A DNA stretch of 21,427 bases from a virus. A model generated the notes under the pieces. The model saw only the letters and a program-made list of their open reading frames with translations. It ran no database searches and had not been told where the DNA came from. Position numbers and translations under genes: made by a program. The stretch spans positions 1 through 21,427 of IMG/VR virus record IMGVR_UViG_3300008110_000489; one strand, 5' to 3'. Of this stretch, positions 1-6,312 are shown piece by piece. Positions within the stretch are counted from its first letter, which is position 1. Every line of letters begins with the position of its first letter.

Positions 1-67
1 CCCAATCAAGAATGCCATCTTTAATTCCCCTCCGCTTCCTCCCCTGCAGCAGCAGGTCAACGCAAGG

Positions 68-343
68 ATGGGAATCAAGATCCAGGAAACTACAAGTGAT
101 CAACCACGGCCTAAGCCTGTGGGTGCACTTGGTACTAAACACTTTCGTTACGGTGGACTAACACCGAAACTTACGGAGTCTCAAGTACGTGAGATCAAGA
201 TGATGGTCTCTGATCCAGACATCGTCAGTAAGTTTTCTAGTAAGACGAAAGCATATCAAGCAATCGGTGAAGCATACAGTGTGACAGGCTGTGCCATTGG
301 CAACATCGCTCGCGGTATCGCCTGGTCACACGTAACGGTATAA
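68..343 (+). CDS. Hypothetical protein with C-terminal HTH-like region
   Basis: A 91-residue basic protein of unknown role. From about residue 34 it has the pattern seen in DNA-binding tails of phage homing endonucleases and small regulators: a TESQVREIK helix start, an IGEAYSVTGCAIGNIARG helix-turn-helix-like stretch, and a closing AWSHV. The same ending (KAWSHI) closes the zinc-ribbon protein at 7123-7467, so the two may share a DNA-binding module. The ATG follows AAGG, a weak ribosome-binding site. The frame is open upstream to the window edge, so this could also be the C-terminal part of a longer protein. Function is inferred from pattern only. Confidence 0.6.
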   Translation: MGIKIQETTSDQPRPKPVGALGTKHFRYGGLTPKLTESQVREIKMMVSDPDIVSKFSSKTKAYQAIGEAYSVTGCAIGNIARGIAWSHVTV

Positions 344-368
344 CACTTGTGTTATGCATCCACTCACA

Positions 369-415
369 ACGTGGGTGGTACTACTCACGTCCTGAGTATG
401 ACGTTAAACTGCTCA
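369..415 (+). promoter_or_regulatory. Two leader hairpins before 438 gene, second with conserved loop
   Basis: Two adjacent stem-loops lie in the 94-base gap. The first is ACGTGGGT (369-376) with ACTCACGT (383-390), containing one G-T pair. The second is TGAGTA (393-398) with TGCTCA (410-415) around the 11-base loop TGACGTTAAAC, which recurs exactly in the leader at 3613-3637. ACTCA at 383-387 could instead pair with TGAGT at 393-397, so the two folds compete. There is no T-tract, so this does not look like a terminator. The role is unknown. Confidence 0.5.
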
Positions 416-437
416 CCACTATTACTCAACTCACACG

Positions 438-635
438 ATGAAAGACCTTAACTTCATTGACGAACAACGCAATGCTGATTACCTCGATGCCATGGCAGAT
501 ATTGCACATGAGCAAGAGGAAGCAATGCGTGAATCAGATGCATTCAACTGGGACGGCATCGAAGAAATCGGCCCAGAAGAACGCAATGCATGTGACCATT
601 ACAACGAGAGGTATGTAATCAATGACTACCACTAA
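438..635 (+). CDS. Small acidic hypothetical protein
   Basis: A 65-residue strongly acidic protein with many Asp and Glu residues, predicted helical in its first half (IDEQRNADYLDAMADIAHEQ). It has no signal peptide, membrane segment or recognised domain. Its start has no purine-rich Shine-Dalgarno; instead the leader carries ACTCAACTC, also seen before other starts in this AT-rich block. Small acidic proteins are common in phage early regions, where some act as DNA mimics or host-protein inhibitors, but nothing here proves that. I do not recognise the family. Confidence 0.6.
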   Translation: MKDLNFIDEQRNADYLDAMADIAHEQEEAMRESDAFNWDGIEEIGPEERNACDHYNERYVINDYH

Positions 636-654
636 ACAAATCTGGGACGAAGAC

Positions 655-679
655 CCAGTGATATTAACTATCACACTGG
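655..679 (+). promoter_or_regulatory. Hairpin upstream of the 717 gene
   Basis: CCAGTGATA (655-663) pairs with TATCA-CA-CTGG (669-679), with a two-base bulge and the loop TTAAC. It ends 37 bases before the ATG at 717. It belongs to the series of stem-loops found in most non-overlapping gene junctions of the AT-rich block. Confidence 0.4.
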
Positions 680-716
680 TATCAATCACAATCACACTCA
701 TTGGAGACTTCATCAA

Positions 717-1070
717 ATGTCTACTGACAATTCATTTGCCAAAACAGCAGCAGCTCGTCGTTGGATCGACAGATACAACCTGCACACTCAGTGGGAAGAA
801 CGAGAACCAACCACCATCTGCCTCCACGAATGCGATAGCAGGTACGGTGGACCAGAAGAAGGTGGTTGGTACTATCAGCAAGGATGGCCCGTCAAAACGG
901 TCTGTGTCTTCTCCAAGAAGCAAGCCATCCGTGAAGCAATCAAGCTCGAAGCAGAAGCAGAAGAACAGTTCGGATCCCGCCGAGACAACCTCGGATGGGA
1001 CGCATGGAATGTTACATTCTCCAACGAGTACGCAAAAGCGTACCCAGAGGAACGTCCGTACTACTGCTGA
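717..1070 (+). CDS. Hypothetical cyanophage-type protein
   Basis: A 117-residue protein rich in Trp, Tyr and Glu. The N-terminal half has a tryptophan-rich segment (RRWIDRYNLHTQWEERE), followed by a charged helical stretch (KKQAIREAIKLEAEAEEQF) and a Tyr/Trp-rich tail. The residue mix looks like a folded soluble protein and is better than that of the competing overlapping frame from 622 to 1107, which is mostly Ser/Thr/Lys/Gln. The stop TGA at 1068-1070 shares its A with the ATG of the next gene (TGATG), pointing to translational coupling. I cannot assign a function. Confidence 0.65.
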   Translation: MSTDNSFAKTAAARRWIDRYNLHTQWEEREPTTICLHECDSRYGGPEEGGWYYQQGWPVKTVCVFSKKQAIREAIKLEAEAEEQFGSRRDNLGWDAWNVTFSNEYAKAYPEERPYYC

Positions 1071-1318
1071 TGCCACAGCTCATGCAAGTCGACAATCGTC
1101 CACTTAATCTCACAATCAATCAACGCAATTTATATATGTACTTCCTGAATCACAGGAAGAAACATCCGCACGTACCTTGTTACGTACCGAAAGTATCACT
1201 GCAAAGTACCAGGCTCGAAGACTACATCAGAGCCTTGGAAAAACTAGAGCGTCTCAACGTTATTAAACTAGAGCGCACCAGTGTTAACTACACTGGCTGG
1301 ATCATGCTTGAACCCTAA
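1070..1318 (+). CDS. Hypothetical protein, possible winged-helix fold
   Basis: An 82-residue protein. I chose ATG 1070 because it overlaps the previous stop as TGATG; an in-frame ATG at 995 would intrude 76 bases into the upstream gene. The pattern fits a winged helix: a helix (INQRNLYMYFLNHRKK), a helical segment (TRLEDYIRALEKLERLNVIKLER) and a final beta-like strand (VNYTGWIMLEP). Phage proteins of this shape are often transcription or replication regulators, but here that is inference from secondary-structure reading only. Confidence 0.6.
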   Translation: MPQLMQVDNRPLNLTINQRNLYMYFLNHRKKHPHVPCYVPKVSLQSTRLEDYIRALEKLERLNVIKLERTSVNYTGWIMLEP

Positions 1319-1320
1319 CA

Positions 1321-1430
1321 ACATATAAGTTTTTCTAATATGTACGTAGCATATGCTATTCGCAAATAACGAATACACCAGGGTATTGCCAGATAACTAC
1401 TGGCCTACCCCCCCTGCACCCCCCGCAGGG
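1321..1430 (+). promoter_or_regulatory. Structured intergenic leader with four stem-loops and a palindrome
   Basis: This 172-base gap (1319-1490) carries consecutive foldable elements: ACATAT/ATATGT (1321-1343); a 12-base perfect palindrome TAGCATATGCTA (1347-1358); ATTCG/CGAAT (1358-1374); GGGTA-tt-GCCAG with CTGGC-c-TACCC (1381-1410); and CCCTGC/GCAGGG around a C-rich loop (1412-1430). The palindrome could be an operator. The C-rich hairpins have no T-tract, so they are not classic terminators. This is the longest and most structured gap in the AT-rich block. Confidence 0.45.
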
Positions 1431-1490
1431 AGTACCAGGAAATACATTAATCTCTATTAGATAACACACCATTCATTCCACACATCAACC

Positions 1491-1790
1491 ATGACTACTC
1501 AACTCAACACTCCTCGTAAGTATCCAGAGATTGATTGGACTAAGAATGAGTACCACCAACTCAAACTCATAGTCCAACAACTACAAACAATCATTGACCG
1601 TGAAGACAAACGTCACATGATGGATCAACATCTAACTTGTCATACACACAATGTTATTGAAGAAGCAATCGCAATGCTAGAAGCAGAGATTGATTATGAT
1701 CCAACACCTAATGATCCAGGTGAACCACCTATCACTGCTGATGAAATGCACACTGCTGCATGGCAACAGCACCAAGAACTGCACAAGTAA
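1491..1790 (+). CDS. Hypothetical protein
   Basis: A 99-residue soluble, acidic protein with His-rich patches. A helical segment (QLKLIVQQLQTIIDRE) is followed by a second helix with Glu and Ala repeats (VIEEAIAMLEAEIDYD) and a Pro-rich linker near residues 70-82. No domain is recognised. It sits alone between two structured gaps, so its translation is not coupled to neighbours by overlap, unlike most genes in this block. Confidence 0.6.
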   Translation: MTTQLNTPRKYPEIDWTKNEYHQLKLIVQQLQTIIDREDKRHMMDQHLTCHTHNVIEEAIAMLEAEIDYDPTPNDPGEPPITADEMHTAAWQQHQELHK

Positions 1791-1820
1791 TTAACTACGA
1801 AACATTAAGAGAATCTGTAG

Positions 1821-1869
1821 GTCTACTGGGCACTTGCTCTGCCTGGTAGACTGATCAGGTCTTAGACCT
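1821..1869 (+). promoter_or_regulatory. Two hairpins in the 1791-1901 gap
   Basis: GTCTACTGGGCA (1821-1832) pairs with TGCCTGGTAGAC (1840-1851) over 12 positions with two G-T pairs and a 7-base loop. A second small hairpin, AGGTC-TTA-GACCT, follows at 1857-1869. The next ATG is at 1902. There is no run of T after either stem, so a regulatory or RNA-processing role is more likely than termination. Confidence 0.45.
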
Positions 1870-1901
1870 AACTTCAATTCACTCCGTAAAACACACATCA
1901 A

Positions 1902-2105
1902 ATGTCCGACGAACTACGCATTCCTGATTCACTTGATATGCAACGACTGCAAGCAATGCAGCTTGTTGCCAAGATGAAGGAATCAGCTGACCGACAAGGC
2001 GTTCAATTCATTGGGGGCTTTGTTGCCCCCAATGGAGAAAAGTTTGTAATGACAAACATGGACGAAGATGATCAACGTATGTTGATGCCGGAGGAACTTA
2101 AATGA
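1902..2105 (+). CDS. Small hypothetical protein
   Basis: A 67-residue acidic protein with a helical N-terminal half (MQRLQAMQLVAKMKESADRQ) and a beta-like C-terminal half (FIGGFVAPNGEKFVMTNMDE). It overlaps the next gene by four bases (ATGA at 2102-2105), so the two are probably translated together. The family is not recognised, but short proteins of this kind directly before the 2102-2407 family are usual in phage early operons. Confidence 0.6.
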   Translation: MSDELRIPDSLDMQRLQAMQLVAKMKESADRQGVQFIGGFVAPNGEKFVMTNMDEDDQRMLMPEELK

Positions 2106-2407
2106 CATCAGAATTACATGAAGTAATGATTCAAGAAATCATTGATGACTTCAACTTTGAACGCGTGCATTGTGCAATGACAGCGCTTGACTGGCGCTGG
2201 CAAACAACAGAAGGCAATGGTCTTGCTGTTCCAACAATTCCACGCCTTAAAGCCAATGCACGTATCTTGTTGCGTAAAGCAATCAAAGATAAGTACATTG
2301 CTACTGGCGGATTACATGCTCAGTATCATCCAGCAAATGACACTGAGCGTGAATCTTTTCAACTTCAATTTGTACTCTGCGAAGCAGACAATTGTCCTGA
2401 TGACTGA
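2102..2407 (+). CDS. Conserved phage hypothetical protein
   Basis: A 101-residue protein of a type I recognise as widespread in phages of many hosts but functionally uncharacterised. Its marks are an N-terminal helix with FNFERVHCAMTALDWRW, then VPTIPRLKANARILLRKA, then a TGGLHA motif and a beta-rich end (FQLQFVLCEA). It starts with an ATGA overlap on the previous gene and its end overlaps the next start by 8 bases (2400-2407). This placing in a chain of tiny coupled genes suggests an early or accessory role. Family membership is by memory of the pattern. Confidence 0.65.
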   Translation: MTSELHEVMIQEIIDDFNFERVHCAMTALDWRWQTTEGNGLAVPTIPRLKANARILLRKAIKDKYIATGGLHAQYHPANDTERESFQLQFVLCEADNCPDD

Positions 2408-2747
2408 CCAACACCCGATCACCCCACCGCCTGATCTGCTACATCAATGGGCTACGGAATACCGGGGCAATCCAGGTGAATCCATAGGCGAAGGTGAAAA
2501 GTACATTGCCATCCAGGCCGCCCGTTGGGGTGCCGACGCTGAGCTAGAGGCGTGTTGTGGCTTGCTGCGACAGCTGGGCTTCGACGTGATTAGTGACCTC
2601 CGTGCCGCCCGCCGCCCCAAGTCGCCGAGCTTGAAGGAGTTGGCATTAGCCGCTCTTAAAAGGCAAAAAGTTCGATCAGTCCCTTCGCTGATAGCAACAG
2701 AAGATTGTGACACCATCCGCAAAGCACTGGAGCAACTCGATGACTAA
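2400..2747 (+). CDS. ITPPP-family hypothetical protein (paralogue 1)
   Basis: A 115-residue protein. I chose ATG 2400 because the MTDQ-ITPPP N-terminus matches the paralogue at 8967-9290. The family features are ITPPP near the start, a W-x-x-E region, AARWGADAELEACC, a basic RAARRPKSPSLKELAL segment, and a C-terminal IRKALEQLDD. I know such proteins as multi-copy uncharacterised proteins in picocyanobacteria and their phages. It is GC-richer than its neighbours and shares a long near-identical DNA stretch (about 2600-2640) with 9141-9181, suggesting transfer or recombination from the GC-rich block. The function is unknown. Confidence 0.7.
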   Translation: MTDQHPITPPPDLLHQWATEYRGNPGESIGEGEKYIAIQAARWGADAELEACCGLLRQLGFDVISDLRAARRPKSPSLKELALAALKRQKVRSVPSLIATEDCDTIRKALEQLDD

Positions 2748-2940
2748 AGACAAATCACCTATTAACTTCGACAAAACTATTGCAGGATTTAACATTACAG
2801 AAAATGGTGTTAAATCGTATACCAAGTCATTTCAACTTGGTCCGTTTCAACTAACGCTTAATGCTCGTGACTCTGGTGTCAGGGGATCTATCAGTCTTCC
2901 TGGCACCGGTATCAGCAAAAGGAACGTTAAATTGTTTTAA
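2740..2940 (+). CDS. DUF4236-like small protein
   Basis: A 66-residue beta-rich protein. ATG 2740 overlaps the preceding stop by 8 bases. The C-terminal half reads as alternating strands ending in SISLPGTGISKR, which resembles the core of DUF4236 proteins (a strand-rich domain ending with a similar PGTG motif). DUF4236 has no established function. It is the last gene of the 1902-2940 overlapping set and is followed by a hairpin. Confidence 0.6.
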   Translation: MTKDKSPINFDKTIAGFNITENGVKSYTKSFQLGPFQLTLNARDSGVRGSISLPGTGISKRNVKLF

Positions 2941-2943
2941 TAA

Positions 2944-2975
2944 CTGGGCATCAGCATTTGCTGTATAAGTCCCAG
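2944..2975 (+). promoter_or_regulatory. Hairpin before the 2998 gene
   Basis: The outer stem CTGGG (2944-2948) pairs with CCCAG (2971-2975) and encloses a small inner CAGC/GCTG hairpin. It starts three bases after the stop of the preceding gene. The leader then contains ACTCAACTC directly before the ATG at 2998. There is no T-tract. Confidence 0.4.
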
Positions 2976-2997
2976 CACTCAACCCTATACTCAACTC

Positions 2998-3180
2998 ATG
3001 GAACCTAACTCATCACTAACACTTTTTGATCGCATCAACATTGCTAACTGTGCAGCACAACGTGCGATACAACACGTTACCAATGAAGAAGTGTTTAACG
3101 CTGAGTACCGTACTGCACGTATGTGGAGTAAGTACAAGTGTTACATCACCAAATCCGTTTCATTCGTGGAGACTGACTGA
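2998..3180 (+). CDS. Small hypothetical protein
   Basis: A 60-residue mildly basic protein with a predicted helical N-terminal half (FDRINIANCAAQRAIQHV) and an Arg/Lys-rich second half. It has no recognised motif. The ATG directly follows ACTCAACTC. The stop TGA shares its last base with the next ATG (3178-3182, TGATG), so it heads a three-gene coupled set ending at 3601. Confidence 0.55.
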   Translation: MEPNSSLTLFDRINIANCAAQRAIQHVTNEEVFNAEYRTARMWSKYKCYITKSVSFVETD

Positions 3181-3428
3181 TGGCTGTACTTGCAATCGAA
3201 TCAACCATCATTGATGATGACTATGTCACAGTTGAAGCAGTTGTTGATGGCATGCGTTGCATCTATCAAGCAACTTACTCAGACCCTTCTGAGTATGCTC
3301 CGGCACTTTGTCGAGCAGGCTTCTACATGGGTGACGACACACAAATCCCTGTTGATGAAGACGGCTTCTGCCGTTATCTTGATTCACTCCAGCTTGACTG
3401 GGAACCCATTGACCTAGGTAACGACTGA
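3180..3428 (+). CDS. Small acidic hypothetical protein
   Basis: An 82-residue acidic protein with a beta-rich N-terminal segment (VLAIESTIIDDDYVTVEAVV) and an acidic C-terminal half with two Cys residues. It is joined by TGATG overlaps to both neighbours, which supports both its start and the existence of the short gene that follows. The family is unknown. Confidence 0.6.
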   Translation: MAVLAIESTIIDDDYVTVEAVVDGMRCIYQATYSDPSEYAPALCRAGFYMGDDTQIPVDEDGFCRYLDSLQLDWEPIDLGND

Positions 3429-3601
3429 TGATTGGTTTCTCAATCGAAGTCAAACGCTGGTATATAACAGTGCGTGGTCCCATGGGTAGAGTTTATCTCT
3501 GCACTGGGTTTGCCAAGCGCTTGCCAGTGTTTATCTCACCTCGTCAATCAATGTTATTTGATGAATACATTGAATACAACGACGAGTATGGTGTGAAGTA
3601 A
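3428..3601 (+). CDS. Short basic/aromatic hypothetical protein
   Basis: A 57-residue gene that is easy to miss because of its length. The ATG at 3428 overlaps the preceding TGA (TGATG) and the frame runs to TAA at 3599-3601. The protein begins MIGFSIEVKRWYITVRG, is beta-like and basic at first, and ends acidic and Tyr-rich (DEYIEYNDEYGVK). Coupling to the upstream gene and codon choice like its neighbours support it. No function is recognised. Confidence 0.55.
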   Translation: MIGFSIEVKRWYITVRGPMGRVYLCTGFAKRLPVFISPRQSMLFDEYIEYNDEYGVK

Positions 3602-3612
3602 CACACCCGTCC

Positions 3613-3637
3613 TAGGTCATGACGTTAAACTGACCTA
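3613..3637 (+). promoter_or_regulatory. Leader hairpin with conserved TGACGTTAAAC loop
   Basis: TAGGTCA (3613-3619) pairs perfectly with TGACCTA (3631-3637) around the loop TGACGTTAAAC. The same 11-base loop, with a different but still paired stem, occurs at 393-415. Both copies are preceded by GTCC and followed by ACTCAACTC before the next ATG. The compensating stem changes argue for selection on an RNA (or cruciform) structure. Confidence 0.55.
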
Positions 3638-3668
3638 CACTACGAACTCAACTCTGAACTTACCATGC

Positions 3669-4211
3669 ATGAAACCTAACCCACTTCCACCAATTGAATA
3701 TCTTCAGCAATTGTTTTACTTGGATACAAATTCTCCAAGTGGTTTGCGTTGGCGTAAAGCACCTAGTGCTTGGACCAAAGCAACCTCAATTGCTGGCACC
3801 CAACGAATTAAGGATCATTATTGGCGTGTACGTTGGAAGTATCAAGGTAAAACTGTAGACTACATGGCTCACCGGATTGTGTATGCATTACAACATAACT
3901 GTGATCCTGCAGATAAGTTTGTTGACCACATACACAATGACAAAGATAACAACAAGCCTTTGCGTTTAGCTACTAAACTACAAAACTCTCAAAATCGAAA
4001 CGGTCGCAAGAATACAACAAGCATTTATAAAGGTGTTTGTTTGATTAAAGCAACTGGTCGATGGCGTTCTACCATTCGTATTAATAAGCAATACAAACAC
4101 ATTGGTGTTTACGCAACACAAGAAGAAGCAGCTTTAGCTTATAACGAAGTTGCTTTGCTACACTTTGGTGAGTTTGCTCGCCTTAATCAAATCAATTCAT
4201 CCCAGAACTAA
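3669..4211 (+). CDS. HNH homing endonuclease with AP2 domain
   Basis: A 180-residue HNH-family homing endonuclease, a selfish DNA-cutting enzyme. The central HNH module contains AHRIVYAL (His at about residue 68), VDHIHNDKDNN (residues 85-95) and the Asn-rich TKLQNSQNRNGRKN. The C-terminal 119-172 region is an AP2/ERF-type DNA-binding domain (SIYKGVCLIKATGRWRS ... AALAYNEVALLHFGEFARLN). This HNH_3 plus AP2 order is typical of free-standing phage homing endonucleases. The catalytic residues appear intact. It lies just before the PcfJ-like gene with only two bases between, a likely hint that it homed beside that gene. Confidence 0.9.
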   Translation: MKPNPLPPIEYLQQLFYLDTNSPSGLRWRKAPSAWTKATSIAGTQRIKDHYWRVRWKYQGKTVDYMAHRIVYALQHNCDPADKFVDHIHNDKDNNKPLRLATKLQNSQNRNGRKNTTSIYKGVCLIKATGRWRSTIRINKQYKHIGVYATQEEAALAYNEVALLHFGEFARLNQINSSQN

Positions 4212-4213
4212 TC

Positions 4214-5998
4214 ATGCATTTTGCTCTCCCCTCTAACCTTCAAACAGAACTAATCGCATACGATCCAGTACTTAAGAAACTGGCTCGTGCCGAGAAAACA
4301 GAAACATCTAAAGCTAAGAAAGCTAAGTATCCTCTTGGTTTACCACCACGGTTAGTGCCAACAGAAATCATACGTGACTCACTGTATGACGATGCAATTG
4401 TAAACATCAATGCTAACGCTGCACCAGAACGGTTTCATGAATTCCGTTTGCCTGTAGGTACTATTCCCAATGTGGAGTATGTCACACATGCTGTGATCTA
4501 CCACTGGGAAGGACTATGGGTAGCAGCATGGCTGCCGCCCAAAGGCAAAGAATCTGAATACGTATATGGTTACACAGAGTGTTACAAAGATACTGCAACA
4601 GCACGAAAGATGTTGGCTTACGATGTTCGCAGCGATAACACATTTCTTCAAGAACAAATCGGTCGTAGTTATTACATGATCAAGACCGTTTTAGTTACCA
4701 AGCAAATGATCATGGATGGCAATGATAGCCGTCATTGGTTTAAATGCAATGGCTATGGGATGAAAGCAGCTCATATGGTTCCAGCTATACGTAGATTTGA
4801 AGACGTATTGAAAACATCTATCCCCACATGGGATGATGCAACTGGCGGCTTCTTCCAACGTCTACGGCATGATCACAATCTATTCAACTTATTGTTTGCA
4901 CGCATTGACCCAAGAGTTGTAGATGAGTATTTTGCATTATGCCAAAAGAATTATCGTATGACCCGTGACAACTGGCAACTAAATGTAGATACATTATTTG
5001 CATTAATAGATATAAACACTGCATCCGCTTCAGCTGGATATATGTATATAAATTTGCGTTCAATGAAAGACGCAAGAACTATTCTTGATACTCCTGCATT
5101 ACGCAAATGGATTCAATCACAATGCAATGAAGTTATGCAGATGTACAACGATTCAACTAATCGTTTCCGCAGAAAAGTAATAGCACCACTCAAGCGTATT
5201 TATCAACTAGCAGATATGATCAATACTATTCATAGTATCTGGCCTGACACTCCACTTGATTATTACCAAAACAATATCGAAGTACTAATTGGTACTCGTC
5301 GTTTTTATTCACCTCCATATCATCCAATGGCTAAGGACTGGCTGCGTCAGCATATGCCAATTGCATCAGTGTTTCAGATTCTTTCTAAACATTACACTGA
5401 ACGCATAGAAGAAGAGATGAAAACTAATTCCAAAGATTACCACCGTCGTTGGAACTGGGATGATGACATGGATCATTGGTACTTCAGGTTCAATGAATTG
5501 GATGACACATTTTCCATGCTTACTCGTATCTTTGACAACGGCAAAACAATTACTCCGCCCAAGCGGTGGCGCATCACTGAATTCCATGACCATGTGCAAG
5601 CAGAGTCATGGAAGATTCAGAATCCCAACCACGCACTACCTCAAGATCTATTTCCACAACCTATTAAGATCAACCATGACAATAACAACTGGTCATTCTT
5701 CCAGCCTTTTGATACCCATCAGCTAGCGCAATGGGGTCAAGCCGTACGCAACTGCGTCGGTAATGCAACTAACTACGCCGAAGGTGTACGCAAGAAGCAA
5801 CACTTCATTGTCCTTGGTATGCTGGATGGCAAGCCAACGTTTACCATTCAGCTCAAGGTTAACAATGGTGTCATGTCCGTTGAACAGATCGTTGGCTTTG
5901 CTAACTCCAGGCTCAACGAGACAACACGTGACACGTACACCGAGGTGTTCCGCAAGGCCTTGCATTTCCGCGAGGATCAGCTAAAGTCTGAGAGCTGA
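4214..5998 (+). CDS. PcfJ-like protein
   Basis: A 594-residue protein, the largest in the AT-rich block. Residues about 505-585 resemble the PcfJ-like domain: QWGQAVRNCVGNATNYAEGV with the HxCV-like Cys-Val, then beta strands (HFIVLGMLDGKPTFTIQL) and QIVGFANSRLN. PcfJ proteins occur on conjugative plasmids and in phages; their biochemical role is not settled. The rest is soluble, rich in Trp, Tyr and His, with no membrane segment and no other domain I can name. It starts two bases after the homing endonuclease stop and is followed by a strong hairpin, so it may end a transcription unit. The assignment rests on the C-terminal domain only. Confidence 0.65.
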   Translation: MHFALPSNLQTELIAYDPVLKKLARAEKTETSKAKKAKYPLGLPPRLVPTEIIRDSLYDDAIVNINANAAPERFHEFRLPVGTIPNVEYVTHAVIYHWEGLWVAAWLPPKGKESEYVYGYTECYKDTATARKMLAYDVRSDNTFLQEQIGRSYYMIKTVLVTKQMIMDGNDSRHWFKCNGYGMKAAHMVPAIRRFEDVLKTSIPTWDDATGGFFQRLRHDHNLFNLLFARIDPRVVDEYFALCQKNYRMTRDNWQLNVDTLFALIDINTASASAGYMYINLRSMKDARTILDTPALRKWIQSQCNEVMQMYNDSTNRFRRKVIAPLKRIYQLADMINTIHSIWPDTPLDYYQNNIEVLIGTRRFYSPPYHPMAKDWLRQHMPIASVFQILSKHYTERIEEEMKTNSKDYHRRWNWDDDMDHWYFRFNELDDTFSMLTRIFDNGKTITPPKRWRITEFHDHVQAESWKIQNPNHALPQDLFPQPIKINHDNNNWSFFQPFDTHQLAQWGQAVRNCVGNATNYAEGVRKKQHFIVLGMLDGKPTFTIQLKVNNGVMSVEQIVGFANSRLNETTRDTYTEVFRKALHFREDQLKSES

Positions 5999-6008
5999 AG
6001 CCAGCACG

Positions 6009-6039
6009 GACCTGTTCTATTCTCGTTATAGGACAGGTC
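6009..6039 (+). terminator. Strong hairpin after PcfJ-like gene, possible terminator
   Basis: GACCTGTTCTAT (6009-6020) pairs with ATAGGACAGGTC (6028-6039), 12 positions with one G-T pair and a 7-base loop. The following TCTTTACTT is pyrimidine-rich but not a clean T-tract, so termination would be partial at best. The next ATG lies 10 bases downstream at 6049, so it could instead be a 5' stem that protects or exposes that start. Confidence 0.5.
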
Positions 6040-6048
6040 TCTTTACTT

Positions 6049-6312
6049 ATGGAACCATTTGCTAAACACACAGATCAACCTAATGAACACAGAGACATAA
6101 CACCTACAGAAGAACAACTGCTAACTATGGCATTAGCAAACTTAGGTGAATACATCCATGACAATTCACCACAATACATACTGATCGAAGACGATCCTCG
6201 CAACGAAGAGGACTATGATACATGGAGTTATGGTTGTGAGCCATTACCTCATGACCACACTTGGCAACACACATCAGTTGATGTGAGTGTAAGCCCAAGT
6301 GAGGCCGACTAG
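6049..6312 (+). CDS. Acidic hypothetical protein overlapping a tRNA
   Basis: An 87-residue acidic protein with a helical stretch (TEEQLLTMALANLGEYIH) and an Asp/Glu/His-rich second half. No family is recognised. Its last three codons and its stop (TAG 6310-6312) lie inside the tRNA gene that begins at 6303, so the mature tRNA and this message cannot both be recovered intact from one transcript unless processing follows translation. The start lies just behind a strong hairpin. Confidence 0.55.
   Translation: MEPFAKHTDQPNEHRDITPTEEQLLTMALANLGEYIHDNSPQYILIEDDPRNEEDYDTWSYGCEPLPHDHTWQHTSVDVSVSPSEAD

Noticed and set aside
622-1107. A 161-residue plus-strand frame overlapping the 717 gene
   Set aside because: After 717 it reads as Ser/Thr/Lys/Gln-rich shadow of the better frame. 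Only its first 32 residues, with a hydrophobic stretch, look plausible, and no stop ends that part.
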